A stretch of 64,000 bases of DNA from Pacificitalea manganoxidans (lineage in GTDB: Bacteria > Pseudomonadota > Alphaproteobacteria > Rhodobacterales > Rhodobacteraceae): contig NZ_CP021404.1 in assembly GCF_002504165.1 (NCBI RefSeq), positions 2,728,001 through 2,792,000 on the forward strand, in the 5' to 3' direction. Below are positions 43,625 to 52,457 of this stretch, one piece after another. A program made the position numbers and the translations under genes. Each line of letters begins with the position of its first letter. Within the stretch, counting starts at the first letter, position 1. The notes beneath the pieces are model-generated. The model did not search any database, was not told where the DNA came from, and saw only the letters and a list, made by a program, of their open reading frames with translations.

Positions 43625-44845
43625 ATGCGCCGCGTCGTCATTACCGGGTTGGGGATCGTCTCCTCGATCGGCAACACCATCGAAGAAGTCGCCCAGAGCC
43701 TGAAGGCCGGGAAATCCGGCATCACCCGCTCCGAGATCTATGCGGAACATGGCTTCCGCAGTCAGGTCCACGGCATGCCCGATATCGATCTGGCCGCCCA
43801 TATCGACAAGCGTCAATTGCGCTTCATGGGGCCCGGGGCTGCCTATAACTACATCGCGATGGAACAGGCCATCGCCGATGCGGGGCTGGAGGACAGCGAC
43901 GTCTCCAACGAACGCTCGGGCCTCATCATGGGCTCCGGCGGTCCGTCGACCTCGAACTTCCTCACCGCCTTCGACACGGTGCGCGAAAAGGGCAGCCCCA
44001 AGCGGATGGGCCCGTTTATGGTCACCCGTTGCATGAGCTCGACCAACTCCGCCTGTCTGGCCACGCCGTTCAAGATCAAGGGGATCAACTACTCGATCAC
44101 CTCCGCCTGCTCCACGTCGCTGCATTGCATCGGCAGCGGCACCGAACAGATCCAGCTGGGCAAGCAGGACATCGTGTTCGCGGGCGGCGGCGAGGAGGTC
44201 GATTGGACCCTGTCGTGCCTGTTTGACGCGATGAACGCCATGAGCTCGAAATATAACGACACGCCCGAACTGGCCTCGCGCCCGTTCGACGCCACGCGGG
44301 ACGGCTTCGTCATCGCGGGCGGTGGCGGTGTCGTCGTGCTCGAAGAACTGGAGCACGCGCTGGCCCGCGGCGCCAAGATCTATGGCGAAGTTACGGGCTA
44401 TGGCGCCACCTCCGACGGGGCCGATATGGTCGCGCCGTCGGGTGAGGGCGGCGAACGCTCGATGAAGCTGGCGCTGTCCACCAACGGCGATCGCACGGTC
44501 GATTATATCAATGCGCACGGCACCTCGACCCCCGCGGGCGACGTGACCGAGGTGAAGGGCATTCGCAACGTGTTCGGCGAAGATCACCCGCCGATCTCCT
44601 CGACCAAATCGATGACTGGGCATTCGCTCGGCGCGACCGGCGTGCACGAAGCGATCTACTGCCTGCTGATGATGCGCGACGGCTTTATCGCGCCGTCGAT
44701 CAACGTCACCGAGCTCGATCCCGAAATCCGCCCCGAGGAGATCGTGACCGAGACACGGGAAACCGCGCTCGACAGCATCCTGACCAACAGCTTCGGGTTC
44801 GGGGGCACCAACGCCTCCATCATTATGTCGAAATATCACGGATGA
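43625..44845 (+). CDS. fabB: 3-oxoacyl-ACP synthase I
   Basis: 406 residues. Catalytic Cys in [17 protein letters not shown], His in [16 protein letters not shown] and [16 protein letters not shown], and C-terminal [14 protein letters not shown]. FabB elongates the cis-3 acyl chains made by FabA. AAAGGA upstream of the ATG. Six nt before fabI, so the two are co-transcribed. Confidence 0.96.
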   Translation: MRRVVITGLGIVSSIGNTIEEVAQSLKAGKSGITRSEIYAEHGFRSQVHGMPDIDLAAHIDKRQLRFMGPGAAYNYIAMEQAIADAGLEDSDVSNERSGLIMGSGGPSTSNFLTAFDTVREKGSPKRMGPFMVTRCMSSTNSACLATPFKIKGINYSITSACSTSLHCIGSGTEQIQLGKQDIVFAGGGEEVDWTLSCLFDAMNAMSSKYNDTPELASRPFDATRDGFVIAGGGGVVVLEELEHALARGAKIYGEVTGYGATSDGADMVAPSGEGGERSMKLALSTNGDRTVDYINAHGTSTPAGDVTEVKGIRNVFGEDHPPISSTKSMTGHSLGATGVHEAIYCLLMMRDGFIAPSINVTELDPEIRPEEIVTETRETALDSILTNSFGFGGTNASIIMSKYHG

Positions 44846-44851
44846 GCAGCG

Positions 44852-45640
44852 ATGGCTGAATTGATGAAGGGCAAACGCGGTCTGATCATGGGCGTGGCCA
44901 ACGAACGGTCCATCGCCTGGGGCATCGCGAAAGCCCTCGCCGCCGAAGGCGCGGAACTGGCGTTTTCCTATCAGGGCGAAGCCTTTGGCAAGCGGGTCGC
45001 CCCGCTCGCCGAAAGCGTCGGATCCGATTTCCTCGTGGATGTGGACGTGACCGACGATGCCTCGCTCGACGCGGCCTTCGGCGAGATCGAAAAACGGTGG
45101 GGGAAGCTGGATTTCGTCGTCCACGCCATCGCGTTCTCCGACAAGAACGAACTGACAGGCCGGTTCATCAATACCAGCCGCGAGAACTTCAAAACCTCGC
45201 TCGTGATCTCCTGCTACTCGCTCATCGACGTCGCCCGCCGGGCGCGTCCGCTGATGACCGATGGCGGCTCGATCATCACCCTGACCTATCAGGGCTCGAA
45301 CAAGGTGACGCCGTTCTACAATGTCATGGGCGTCGCCAAATCCGCGCTGGAAAGCGCGATGCGCTACCTCGCCAATGACCTCGGCCCCGAAGGCATCCGC
45401 GTCAACGCCATCTCCCCCGGCCCGATGAAAACGCTGGCCGGCGCGGCGATCGGCGGCGCGCGCAAAACCTTCCGCATGACCGAGGCCAACGCGCCCCTGC
45501 GCCACAACGCAACGCTGGAGGCCATCGGCGGCACGGCGGTCTACCTCGCCTCCGACTATGGCAACTGCACGACCGGCGAAATCGTCACCGTCGATGGCGG
45601 CTTCCACATCCTTGGCATGCCGCAGCCCGACAACCTGTAA
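44852..45640 (+). CDS. fabI: Enoyl-ACP reductase (NADH)
   Basis: 262 residues of the divergent SDR FabI type: GVANERSIAWGIAKALAAEG for cofactor binding, the Tyr-x6-Lys pair in FYNVMGVAKSALESAMRYLA, and GPMKTLAGAAIGGARKTFRM. Last reductive step of each fatty-acid elongation cycle. End of the fab cluster, with a strong terminator 25 nt downstream. The C-terminal end GFHILGMPQPDNL is typical for roseobacters. Confidence 0.96.
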   Translation: MAELMKGKRGLIMGVANERSIAWGIAKALAAEGAELAFSYQGEAFGKRVAPLAESVGSDFLVDVDVTDDASLDAAFGEIEKRWGKLDFVVHAIAFSDKNELTGRFINTSRENFKTSLVISCYSLIDVARRARPLMTDGGSIITLTYQGSNKVTPFYNVMGVAKSALESAMRYLANDLGPEGIRVNAISPGPMKTLAGAAIGGARKTFRMTEANAPLRHNATLEAIGGTAVYLASDYGNCTTGEIVTVDGGFHILGMPQPDNL

Positions 45641-45665
45641 GGCGCGACTGCACCATCCTGACTGA

Positions 45666-45700
45666 GAAACGGCCGGCCCCGCTAGGGACCGGCCGTTTTC
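45666..45700 (+). terminator. Intrinsic terminator after fabI
   Basis: GAAACGGCCGG (45666-45676) pairs with CCGGCCGTTTTC (45689-45700) around a 12-nt loop, ending in a T-run. It ends the fabA-fabB-fabI transcript and faces the convergent basic-protein gene. Confidence 0.82.
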
Positions 45701-45739
45701 TATGGACGGGCTCTCGCCGCCCCATCTCGCCCCGCGGGA

Positions 45740-46210
45740 TCAGTTCAGCAGCGCAGTCAGCAGCCCCACGACGGCGACGATCTTCTGGGTGTCGTTGTTG
45801 ACGCGCACGACGTGACCGTCATGCACCCGGTAAACCTGACCCTTCGGCAGCGCGGGCAGATGGCGCTTCTCGGTGGTGCTCAGGTAGCGGGCCGTCGCCA
45901 CGCGAGCGCCCACATGCGGCGTGGCACGGGTCACGACGCGGGGCTGCGCGCGCTGCGGCTCACGGCTGGTGGTGCGTGCAGGCTCGGCCTTGCTCGGCGT
46001 CTTGCTCTTTGCGGACTGGGACTCGCGCCGCTCGGACTGCCCACGATCGCTGTCGCGCCGGTCGGCGCCGCGCTCGGACGACGTGGAGCAGGCCGAACGC
46101 TGTCCGCAGTCCTGATCCCGGCCCTGCTGGGCCTGTGCGGAGATGGGGGTCAACAAAGCCAGAGCAGTGCTGACGGCCAGAAGGGCGGCGGGAGTGCGAC
46201 GAGTGATCAT
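45740..46210 (-). CDS. Secreted Arg/Ser-rich protein of unknown function
   Basis: 156 residues from ATG at 46210. Signal peptide (PAALLAVSTALALLTPISAQ, then AQ) followed by a short Cys-containing part (DCGQRSACS). After that comes a highly charged, disordered stretch rich in R, S, E and Q (about residues 45-100), and a compact C-terminal domain (PALPKGQVYRVHDGHVVRVN, then IVAVVGLLTALLN). The ending resembles small periplasmic RcnB-like domains but no metal motif is clear. Convergent with fabI and next to tRNA-Arg. Function unknown. Confidence 0.72.
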   Translation of the reverse strand: MITRRTPAALLAVSTALALLTPISAQAQQGRDQDCGQRSACSTSSERGADRRDSDRGQSERRESQSAKSKTPSKAEPARTTSREPQRAQPRVVTRATPHVGARVATARYLSTTEKRHLPALPKGQVYRVHDGHVVRVNNDTQKIVAVVGLLTALLN

Positions 46211-46403
46211 GTGTTTGGTCCTTTCCAGGTCGGTTTCAGGACATGGAACGGAGCACCGGCGCAGTCCCGTCGCAGCGATTGCACATTCTCGCGAAACGGT
46301 GATCGCAAAGGACCGCTTGATCGCGACAGACCCCACCGACCGCTGGCACGGGCCGGGCCCACGATCCCTGAAAACACTGCTGACAAACTGGCGCGGGGGG
46401 CTT

Positions 46404-46480
46404 TGGTGACCCCGGCAGGACTTGAACCTGCAACCTATCCCTTAGGAGGGGATTGCTCTATCCAGTTGAGCCACGGGGCC
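46404..46480 (-). tRNA. tRNA-Arg(CCT)
   Basis: Reading the minus strand: acceptor GGCCCCG pairs with CGGGGTC, discriminator A, and encoded CCA (46404-46406). The D arm is GCTCAACTGGATAGAGC and the anticodon stem ATCCC/GGGAT holds loop CTCCTAA, giving anticodon CCT (Arg, AGG). The T arm GCAGG/CCTGC encloses TTCAAGT. No integrated element or duplicated 3' end was seen beside it. Confidence 0.95.
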
Positions 46481-46625
46481 ACGCGGGCCTTCCATAGCGC
46501 CTCCCCCCGCCGGTTTGAAGGTGTATTCTTGAGGCCGCGCTGCCGCACCGAAGGGCGCGCATCTGTCATCTGCGCTTCCGCTCGGGATGATCCGGCCTTA
46601 GACAGGGTCTATCCAGACCGAGCGA

Positions 46626-47681
46626 GTGCCCCCCGTGACCAACACCCCCGACATCCCGCCCCGCCGCCCGCTGACACTGCGTGACGTGTCCGAAGCGTCG
46701 GGCGTCAGCGAAATGACCGTCAGCCGCGTGCTGCGCAATCGCGGCGACGTGTCGGACGCCACCCGCGCGCGGGTGCTCGAAGCCGCCAAGCGTCTGGGCT
46801 ACGTCCCCAACAAGATCGCAGGCGCGCTGGCCTCCTCGCGGGTCAATCTGGTCGCCGTGGTGATCCCGTCCCTGTCGAATCAGGTCTTTCCCGAGGTCAT
46901 GACCGGCATCACCTCGGTGCTGGACGACACGCCCCTGCAACCCGTGGTGGGCGTCACCAATTACCTCCCCGAACGGGAGGAGGCCGTGCTTTACGAGATG
47001 CTGTCATGGCGGCCCACGGGCGTCATCATCGCCGGGCTCGAACATACCGAAGCCGCGATCGCCATGCTGCGCGGCGCGGGCATCCCGGTGGTCGAGGTGA
47101 TGGATGTCGATGGCGCGCCCGTCGATTCCGTCGTCGGCATTTCGCACCGCCGCGCGGGCCGGATGATGGCGCAGGAGATCCTGCAGGCGGGTTATCGCCG
47201 CATCGGCTTCATGGGCACCAAGATGCCGCTCGACCATCGCGCCCGCAAACGCTTCGAAGGCTTCACCGACGCGCTGGCCAAGGCCGGGGTGGAGATCGCG
47301 GACCGGCAATTCTATTCCGGCGGCTCCGGCATCGCCAAGGGCCGCGAGATGACCGAGGCCATGCTGAACCGCACCCCGGATCTGGATTTCATCTACTATT
47401 CCAACGACATGATCGGCGCGGGCGGGCTGTTGCACTGCATGACCCACGGGATCGACGTGCCGGGCCGGATCGGGCTTGCCGGGTTCAACGGGATGGAAAT
47501 CGTCGATGGCTTCCCGCTGCGGCTGGCCACGATGGACAGTTGCCGGCTGGAAATCGGGCGCGAGGCCGCGCGCATCATCGCCGAACATGCCGATGCGGCA
47601 GGCACCCCCGGCGCGGGGGCGGGCGAACGGATCGAGCTGCAACCCACGTTGTCGCTGGGCGACACCTTACGTCGCGGATGA
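46626..47681 (+). CDS. LacI-family transcriptional regulator
   Basis: 351 residues from GTG at 46626 (a second GTG at 46635 is equally possible). N-terminal LacI helix-turn-helix (TLRDVSEASGVSEMTVSRVL, RVLEAAKRLGYVPNKIAGAL) and a periplasmic-binding-protein-like effector domain (VAVVIPSLSNQVFPEVMTGI, GYRRIGFMGTKMPLDHRARK, FIYYSNDMIGAGGLLHCMTH). It resembles GntR-type gluconate repressors, but no sugar genes adjoin it, so the ligand is unknown. 111 nt before the glycosyltransferase cluster. Confidence 0.88.
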   Translation: MPPVTNTPDIPPRRPLTLRDVSEASGVSEMTVSRVLRNRGDVSDATRARVLEAAKRLGYVPNKIAGALASSRVNLVAVVIPSLSNQVFPEVMTGITSVLDDTPLQPVVGVTNYLPEREEAVLYEMLSWRPTGVIIAGLEHTEAAIAMLRGAGIPVVEVMDVDGAPVDSVVGISHRRAGRMMAQEILQAGYRRIGFMGTKMPLDHRARKRFEGFTDALAKAGVEIADRQFYSGGSGIAKGREMTEAMLNRTPDLDFIYYSNDMIGAGGLLHCMTHGIDVPGRIGLAGFNGMEIVDGFPLRLATMDSCRLEIGREAARIIAEHADAAGTPGAGAGERIELQPTLSLGDTLRRG

Positions 47682-47792
47682 GCGCACGGGGTTGGTATTC
47701 CGGCGCCCAGTGGTGTCTAAGGCGGGCGTGCGGGACCGCTTCCGCGCCGCAGACGTTCCAACGGCAAAGGCAACAGCCATGATGGGTCGGTC

Positions 47793-48524
47793 ATGACACA
47801 GGTTTCCGTGGTGATCCCGATGCGCAACGAGGCGCCGAACCTCGCCCCCGTCGTGGGCGGTATTCTGGAGGCCTGCGCCGGGCTCGACGCGTTCGAGGTG
47901 ATCGTCGTCGATGACGGTTCCACCGACGAAACCGCCACCCTTGCCCGCGATATGATCGTCGCCGACCCCCGCATCCGGCTGATCCGCCACCAGCAAAGCG
48001 CGGGCCAAAGCGCCGCGATCCATTCCGGCGTGCTGGCCGCCCGCGCGCCCGTGATCTGCATGCTCGACGGCGACGGTCAGAACCCGCCTGCCGAACTGCC
48101 CAAACTCTTTACCCCGCTGCTTGACGACACGACCGGGCGTCTCGGCCTCGTCGCCGGGCAGCGTGTGGACCGCCAAGACAGCCGGTCCAAGCTCTGGGCC
48201 TCGCGGCTGGCCAATGGGCTGCGCGGGCGCATCCTCAGCGACGGCACCCGCGACACCGGCTGCGGGCTCAAAGGCTTCCGCCGCGATGCGTTTCTGTCGC
48301 TGCCCTATTTCGACCATATGCACCGCTACCTGCCCGCGCTTTTCGCGCGCGAAGGCTGGGACATCCGGCATGTCGATGTGTCCCACCGCGAACGCCACGC
48401 GGGCAATTCCAAATACACCAACCTGCGCCGCGCGCTTGTCGGCGTGCCGGACCTGCTGGCGGTGGCATGGCTGATCAAGCGCCGCAAAAAGGCGTCGGGC
48501 ACCGAATGGAGGCCGGATCAATGA
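47793..48524 (+). CDS. Family 2 glycosyltransferase, polyprenyl-phosphate type
   Basis: 243 residues. GT2 motifs: VSVVIPMRNEAPNLAPVVGG, FEVIVVDDGSTDETATLARD, and VICMLDGDGQNPP, where DGDGQNPP corresponds to the D-x-D sugar-nucleotide site. The C-terminal part DTGCGLKGFRRDAFLSLPYF and HVDVSHRERHAGNSKYTNLR fits dolichol/undecaprenyl-phosphate sugar transferases (DPM1/ArnC-like). No C-terminal membrane segments. It overlaps the next gene by 4 nt (ATGA), forming an operon with LAB_N and GT39 genes. Confidence 0.9.
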   Translation: MTQVSVVIPMRNEAPNLAPVVGGILEACAGLDAFEVIVVDDGSTDETATLARDMIVADPRIRLIRHQQSAGQSAAIHSGVLAARAPVICMLDGDGQNPPAELPKLFTPLLDDTTGRLGLVAGQRVDRQDSRSKLWASRLANGLRGRILSDGTRDTGCGLKGFRRDAFLSLPYFDHMHRYLPALFAREGWDIRHVDVSHRERHAGNSKYTNLRRALVGVPDLLAVAWLIKRRKKASGTEWRPDQ

Positions 48525-48829
48525 CGGCACAGATCTTCGACTGGCTGCATGTCGGCAATTGGCGCGAATTCTGGTGGGTCATCATCGGGCTGGCCGGGCA
48601 ACTGATGTTCACCGCGCGGTTCCTCGTGCAGTGGCTGGCCTCCGAGAAGGCGGGCGAGTCGGTCGTGCCGGTCTATTTTTGGTATTTCTCCCTCGCCGGG
48701 GGGGCCACGCTGCTGACCTATGCGCTTTACCGGGCCGATCCGGTGTTTGTGCTGGGCCAGTCGATGGGGCTGCTGATCTATGCCCGCAATCTGTGGCTAA
48801 TCCACACCAGCAACCAGCGCGAAGCCTGA
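48521..48829 (+). CDS. Lipid-A-disaccharide-synthase N-terminal-like (LAB_N) membrane protein
   Basis: 102 residues with about three membrane segments: WWVIIGLAGQLMFTARFLVQ, YFWYFSLAGGATLLTYALY, VFVLGQSMGLLIYARNLWLI. This is the LAB_N family, which is often encoded between a GT2 and a GT39 enzyme. It is probably a small inner-membrane partner, perhaps a carrier for the lipid-linked sugar. Overlaps the GT2 stop (ATGA) and ends 4 nt before the GT39 start. Confidence 0.88.
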   Translation: MTAQIFDWLHVGNWREFWWVIIGLAGQLMFTARFLVQWLASEKAGESVVPVYFWYFSLAGGATLLTYALYRADPVFVLGQSMGLLIYARNLWLIHTSNQREA

Positions 48830-48833
48830 TCCG

Positions 48834-50831
48834 ATGACGCCCCACCGCCCTTCCGCGCCCTGGGCGGGGCGCTGCGCGTGGGTGATTGGCGCGATCCTGC
48901 TGCTGCGGCTCGTCGGGCTGTGGCTGGACCGCACCGATCTGTATGTCGATGAAGCGCAATACTGGCTCTGGGGTCAGGATCTTGCCTTTGGCTATTATTC
49001 CAAGCCGCCGATGATCGGCTGGCTGCTGCGCGCGGTCACCGATCTGGCGGGCAGCGACGCGGCATTCTGGGTGCGCCTGCCCGCCATTGCGCTGCATGGG
49101 GTGACGGCGGCGCTGCTGGCCGCGATCACCGCCCGCCACATCGCGCCGCGCGCCGCGCCTTGGGTCGCGGCGGCCTATCTGACGCTGCCGCTGGTGACGG
49201 TCGGCAGCTACATGATCTCCACCGACAGCGTGATGTTCCCGTTCCTTGCGCTGGCGCTGCTGGCGTGGCTGCGGCTGGCCGAAGGCGGCGGCCGCCGCTG
49301 GGCCCTGACAGCCGGGCTGGCCTTGGGCGGCGGGGTGATGTCGAAATACGCCGCCGTCTACTACCTGATCCTGTTGCTGCCCGCGCTGGTCTTTATCCCA
49401 GCGATCCGGGTGCCGTGGCGCCGCGCGGCGCTGGCGCTGCTGGGCTTTGCGCTGGCCATCGCTCCCAACGTGGCGTGGAATATCGCTAATGGCCTGACCA
49501 CCCTGCGTCACACACTGGACAACGCCGACTGGGTCAATGACCCCGCCGCCAAGGCCACGCTGAACTTTGCCGGGCTGGCGGAATTCGCCGCCGCGCAATT
49601 CGTCGTCTTTGGCCCCGCCTTCCTCGGCGCGCTGCTTTGGCTGGCCGTGCGGCCCAACGCGCGCCGCAACGGACAGTCCGACACGCACGTCACCGCACGG
49701 CCCGACGCGGCGCCCGGCACACACGCCACCGCACACCCCGAGGCACACCTCGCCACGCACCCCGACGCACAGCCCAAACCGCGCGCACACCCCGGCCCGT
49801 CCGCGCAATCCGATCCGCGCGCGCAATCCGCTCCGCACCTAGGCCAGCACTCCGGCCAGCACACCACCCAAAACGCGCCGCAGCGCCCCGGCCCGAACGC
49901 GGTAGCAAGCCTGCCCGCAGAAGCCCGGCACAGCACCCCCGTGGCGTCACGCCCTGCCCGCCTACCCCTGCGCGGGGTCGTGCTGTGGCTGTCGCTGCCG
50001 ATCATCGCGCTCGTCTGTGTGCAGGCGCTTTTGAACCAAGCCTACGCGAACTGGGCCGCCGCCGCCTATGTCGCCGCGCCGCTGGCGGTGGTGCCGTGGC
50101 TGCTGCTGCGCGCGCGCTGGCTGCTGGTGGCCAGCCTCGTGCTGCATGGCAGCTTCGCCGTTGTCGTGCCCGTGGCCGCTCATTACGCGCCGACCCTGCG
50201 CCTTGGGGCAGATGCGCCGCTGCTGATGGCGCGCTGGCTGGGCCGAGCCGAGATGAGCGCCACCATCACCGCCCGCGCCCGCGCGCTCCCCGTGAGCGCG
50301 ATTGTCGCCGACGACCGCGATGTGCTGGCCGATCTCTTCTACCGCGCCCGCGGCGATTTCCCGCGCGCAGCAGACCGCTTCACCGGCTCAGCCGATGCTC
50401 CCGGCCCGTCCGATACCTCCGGCTCAGCCGACGCCACGGACACCCCCGGCTCAGCCGACGCCACCGACACCCCCAGCCCATCCAACAACGCCGACACCCC
50501 CGGCCCGTTCAACACCCCCGGCGCGCAGGGCTCAGCCGATACGCCCGCCATCCCCGACCCGTCCGACCGGGCGGCGACACAACCCGCGCGCGCCCTGCCC
50601 GTCTGGGCCGAACCGGAACGTGGCCGTGCGCCCAATCACTATGTCCAAAGCTTCCCCTATCCCGGCGCGGCGGACAGCCGCGTGTTGCTGGTCACCCGGT
50701 CGAAACGCGCGCCTAATGGCTGCGATGCCACTGCCGCTGGCGTGATCGACCCGGACGAAGGCGCCTATGCCAAGCGCACAATGCGCCTGTTCGTGGTGGA
50801 TGGCACCTGCTGGGACGGCATCGCGCGCTAG
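48834..50831 (+). CDS. Family 39 glycosyltransferase with low-complexity insertions
   Basis: 665 residues. The N-terminal half is a multi-pass ArnT/PMT-type glycosyltransferase: DRTDLYVDEAQYWLWGQDLA with the catalytic-region Asp-Glu, FGYYSKPPMIGWLLRAVTDL, YLTLPLVTVGSYMISTDSVM. Two low-complexity stretches interrupt it. One is a His/Pro/Ala/Thr-rich loop (about residues 282-375) between membrane segments. The other is a Gly-Ser-Ala-Asp-Thr-Pro repeat region (about residues 520-585) in the C-terminal periplasmic part. The family moves a sugar from a polyprenyl carrier to lipid A, polymer or protein at the periplasmic face. Third gene of the GT2-LAB_N-GT39 operon. Confidence 0.87.
   Translation: MTPHRPSAPWAGRCAWVIGAILLLRLVGLWLDRTDLYVDEAQYWLWGQDLAFGYYSKPPMIGWLLRAVTDLAGSDAAFWVRLPAIALHGVTAALLAAITARHIAPRAAPWVAAAYLTLPLVTVGSYMISTDSVMFPFLALALLAWLRLAEGGGRRWALTAGLALGGGVMSKYAAVYYLILLLPALVFIPAIRVPWRRAALALLGFALAIAPNVAWNIANGLTTLRHTLDNADWVNDPAAKATLNFAGLAEFAAAQFVVFGPAFLGALLWLAVRPNARRNGQSDTHVTARPDAAPGTHATAHPEAHLATHPDAQPKPRAHPGPSAQSDPRAQSAPHLGQHSGQHTTQNAPQRPGPNAVASLPAEARHSTPVASRPARLPLRGVVLWLSLPIIALVCVQALLNQAYANWAAAAYVAAPLAVVPWLLLRARWLLVASLVLHGSFAVVVPVAAHYAPTLRLGADAPLLMARWLGRAEMSATITARARALPVSAIVADDRDVLADLFYRARGDFPRAADRFTGSADAPGPSDTSGSADATDTPGSADATDTPSPSNNADTPGPFNTPGAQGSADTPAIPDPSDRAATQPARALPVWAEPERGRAPNHYVQSFPYPGAADSRVLLVTRSKRAPNGCDATAAGVIDPDEGAYAKRTMRLFVVDGTCWDGIAR
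50380..50530. repeat. Imperfect coding repeats in the GT39 gene
   Basis: Repeated units such as GGCTCAGCCGACGCCAC and GACACCCCCGGC recur in tandem, coding GSADATDTP-type peptide repeats. The longest near-identical pair is at 50428-50446 and 50452-50470. A second, less regular repeat block codes the TH(A/P)xxHP(E/D)A text near 49680-49860. Such repeats can change copy number by slippage. Confidence 0.75.
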
Positions 50832-50937
50832 GCCTCCCTGCCCTGCCACGCTACGGCGCGATGTGTTACAATCCGCTTACCTGCTTGTGAAAAAACTCGA
50901 TATGTGCGGATCGGATTTGCGATCTATATCTCAAATC

Positions 50938-51540
50938 ATGAAAACGCTACGCATCCTACTCATCCCCGCTCTCTGGCTTGGCCTGAGCCTGCCCGCGCTT
51001 GCGCAGCAGCTGTCGCTTGGTGCCATGTCCAATTACCTCAACAGCTTCCAGACGGCGCAGGGTGAGTTCACCCAGATCAACGCCGATGGGACCATCTCCA
51101 CCGGTCAGCTCTACCTCAAGCGGCCGGGTCGGATGCGGTTTGAATATGCCGCGCCCGACAACAGCCTCGTGATGGCTGGCGGTCAGCAGGTCGCGGTGTT
51201 CGATGGCAAATCCAACACCGGGCCAGAGCAATACCCCCTCTCGCGCACGCCGCTGTCGATCATCCTTGCCCAGAATGTCGACTTCTCGCGCTCTGGCATG
51301 GTCACCGGCCATACCAGCGACGGCAAGACCACGACCATCACCGCGCAAGACCCCGCGCATCCCGAATACGGCAACATCCAGCTAAAGTTCACGGCCAATC
51401 CCGTCGAGCTGCGCCAGTGGATCGTGACCGATGACAGCGGCACCAAAACGACTGTCGTCCTTGGCGATCTGCGCAAAGGCGTGAACCTCGGCTCGACCAT
51501 GTTCAACATCGTTCAGGAAACCCAGCGCCGCGGCGGCTAA
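50938..51540 (+). CDS. lolA: Outer-membrane lipoprotein carrier protein
   Basis: 200 residues from ATG at 50938. Signal peptide (MKTLRILLIPALWLGLSLPA, LA/QQ cleavage) and a LolA beta-barrel: NYLNSFQTAQGEFTQINADG, GQLYLKRPGRMRFEYAAPDN, VAVFDGKSNTGPEQYPLSRT, PVELRQWIVTDDSGTKTTVV. It ferries lipoproteins across the periplasm from LolCDE to the outer membrane. 106 nt after GT39 and ended by a strong terminator. Confidence 0.93.
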   Translation: MKTLRILLIPALWLGLSLPALAQQLSLGAMSNYLNSFQTAQGEFTQINADGTISTGQLYLKRPGRMRFEYAAPDNSLVMAGGQQVAVFDGKSNTGPEQYPLSRTPLSIILAQNVDFSRSGMVTGHTSDGKTTTITAQDPAHPEYGNIQLKFTANPVELRQWIVTDDSGTKTTVVLGDLRKGVNLGSTMFNIVQETQRRGG

Positions 51541-51565
51541 CCCCCGGCCTTATGGAGGAGACAGG

Positions 51566-51601
51566 AAAACGCCCGGCGCGCAGATGCGGCCGGGCGTTTT
51601 T
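51566..51601 (+). terminator. Intrinsic terminator of lolA
   Basis: AAAACGCCCGGC pairs with GCCGGGCGTTTT around an 11-nt loop, followed by TT. It lies 26 nt after the lolA stop and just before the convergent lipoprotein stop, so it can serve both. Confidence 0.85.
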
Positions 51602-51624
51602 CGTGTCTTGCGGCTGTGGCGGGC

Positions 51625-52206
51625 TTAGATCTTGCGGCACCGCTTGAGCTGCGCGTTGTAGAGCGTCGCGCGGTCGCCCACCGAACGCGCCACCCGCACC
51701 AGCCACGGCTTGGCGTTGTAGCTGGCGCGTGCGTAGCCGGTATGGCCTTCGTGATAGGCCAGATACTGCCGCTCCGCGTCCCATAGCGGGATGCCGTTCC
51801 GCTCCCGCGTTTTGTTCATGTACCAGCCCATGAAATCGGTCGCGTCCTGAATGCGGTCCCGCTTTGCGCGGTGGCTGGCATTCTCGTCGCGATATTCGTC
51901 CCATGTGGCATCGAGCGCCTGCGCATAGCCAAAGGCGGAGCTTTGCCGCCCCATGGGAATCACGCCGACCACGAATTGCAGCGGCGTGCGGGCATCGCCC
52001 ACGAATTTCGATTCCTGATAGATGGTGGCCATCTGCACCGCCACCGGGACGCCCCAGCGCCGTTCGGTGGATTTCATGGCCCGCAGATATTCCGGCCGTT
52101 CGTTCACGATATCGCAGGCGTCGTCGAGGTTGCGCGGCGGCACGGAACTGCCTCCCCCGCAGCCCGCAAGGACCGCCAGGATCGCGATGCAAAGGAATTT
52201 ACGCAT
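51625..52206 (-). CDS. Lytic transglycosylase-like lipoprotein
   Basis: 193 residues from ATG at 52206. Lipoprotein signal with lipobox LAGC (ILAVLAGCGGGSS). The mature domain is lysozyme-like: MATIYQESKFVGDARTPLQF with the likely catalytic Glu in YQES, SAFGYAQALDATWDEYRDEN, DATDFMGWYMNKTRERNGIP and YLAYHEGHTGYARASYNAKP. Predicted to cut peptidoglycan glycan strands from a lipid-anchored position, and a natural client of Lnt and LolA encoded in this window. Convergent with lolA. Confidence 0.86.
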   Translation of the reverse strand: MRKFLCIAILAVLAGCGGGSSVPPRNLDDACDIVNERPEYLRAMKSTERRWGVPVAVQMATIYQESKFVGDARTPLQFVVGVIPMGRQSSAFGYAQALDATWDEYRDENASHRAKRDRIQDATDFMGWYMNKTRERNGIPLWDAERQYLAYHEGHTGYARASYNAKPWLVRVARSVGDRATLYNAQLKRCRKI

Positions 52207-52457
52207 CACTGCCCCATTTTCATGTTACTGCTCGTTCTTGGTATTTGGCCTTGAGGATAAGCGAAAACCCCTCACAGGAAAACCGCCCTTGATCGCGGGC
52301 CGATCACGATTGTTTCAGGGCACGGAACCTTGGCGCCCATCCCGCGCGGCCTACTGTCAGCGCTTGCTTCACACAGTGTTTCGTGGCGTTCACGGGGCGG
52401 CGCATGGACTTTTGCCCTTGTCTTCCCCTAGTGAGGTATGATGAACGACGCATCCAG

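Noticed and set aside
43619-45607. Long minus-strand open frame antisense to fabB and fabI
   Set aside because: Both fab genes are certain on the plus strand with catalytic motifs; the antisense text shows no family and no ribosome site.
46404-46480. tRNA-Arg as attachment site of an integrated element
   Set aside because: No integrase, duplicated tRNA 3' end or foreign-looking genes lie on either side.
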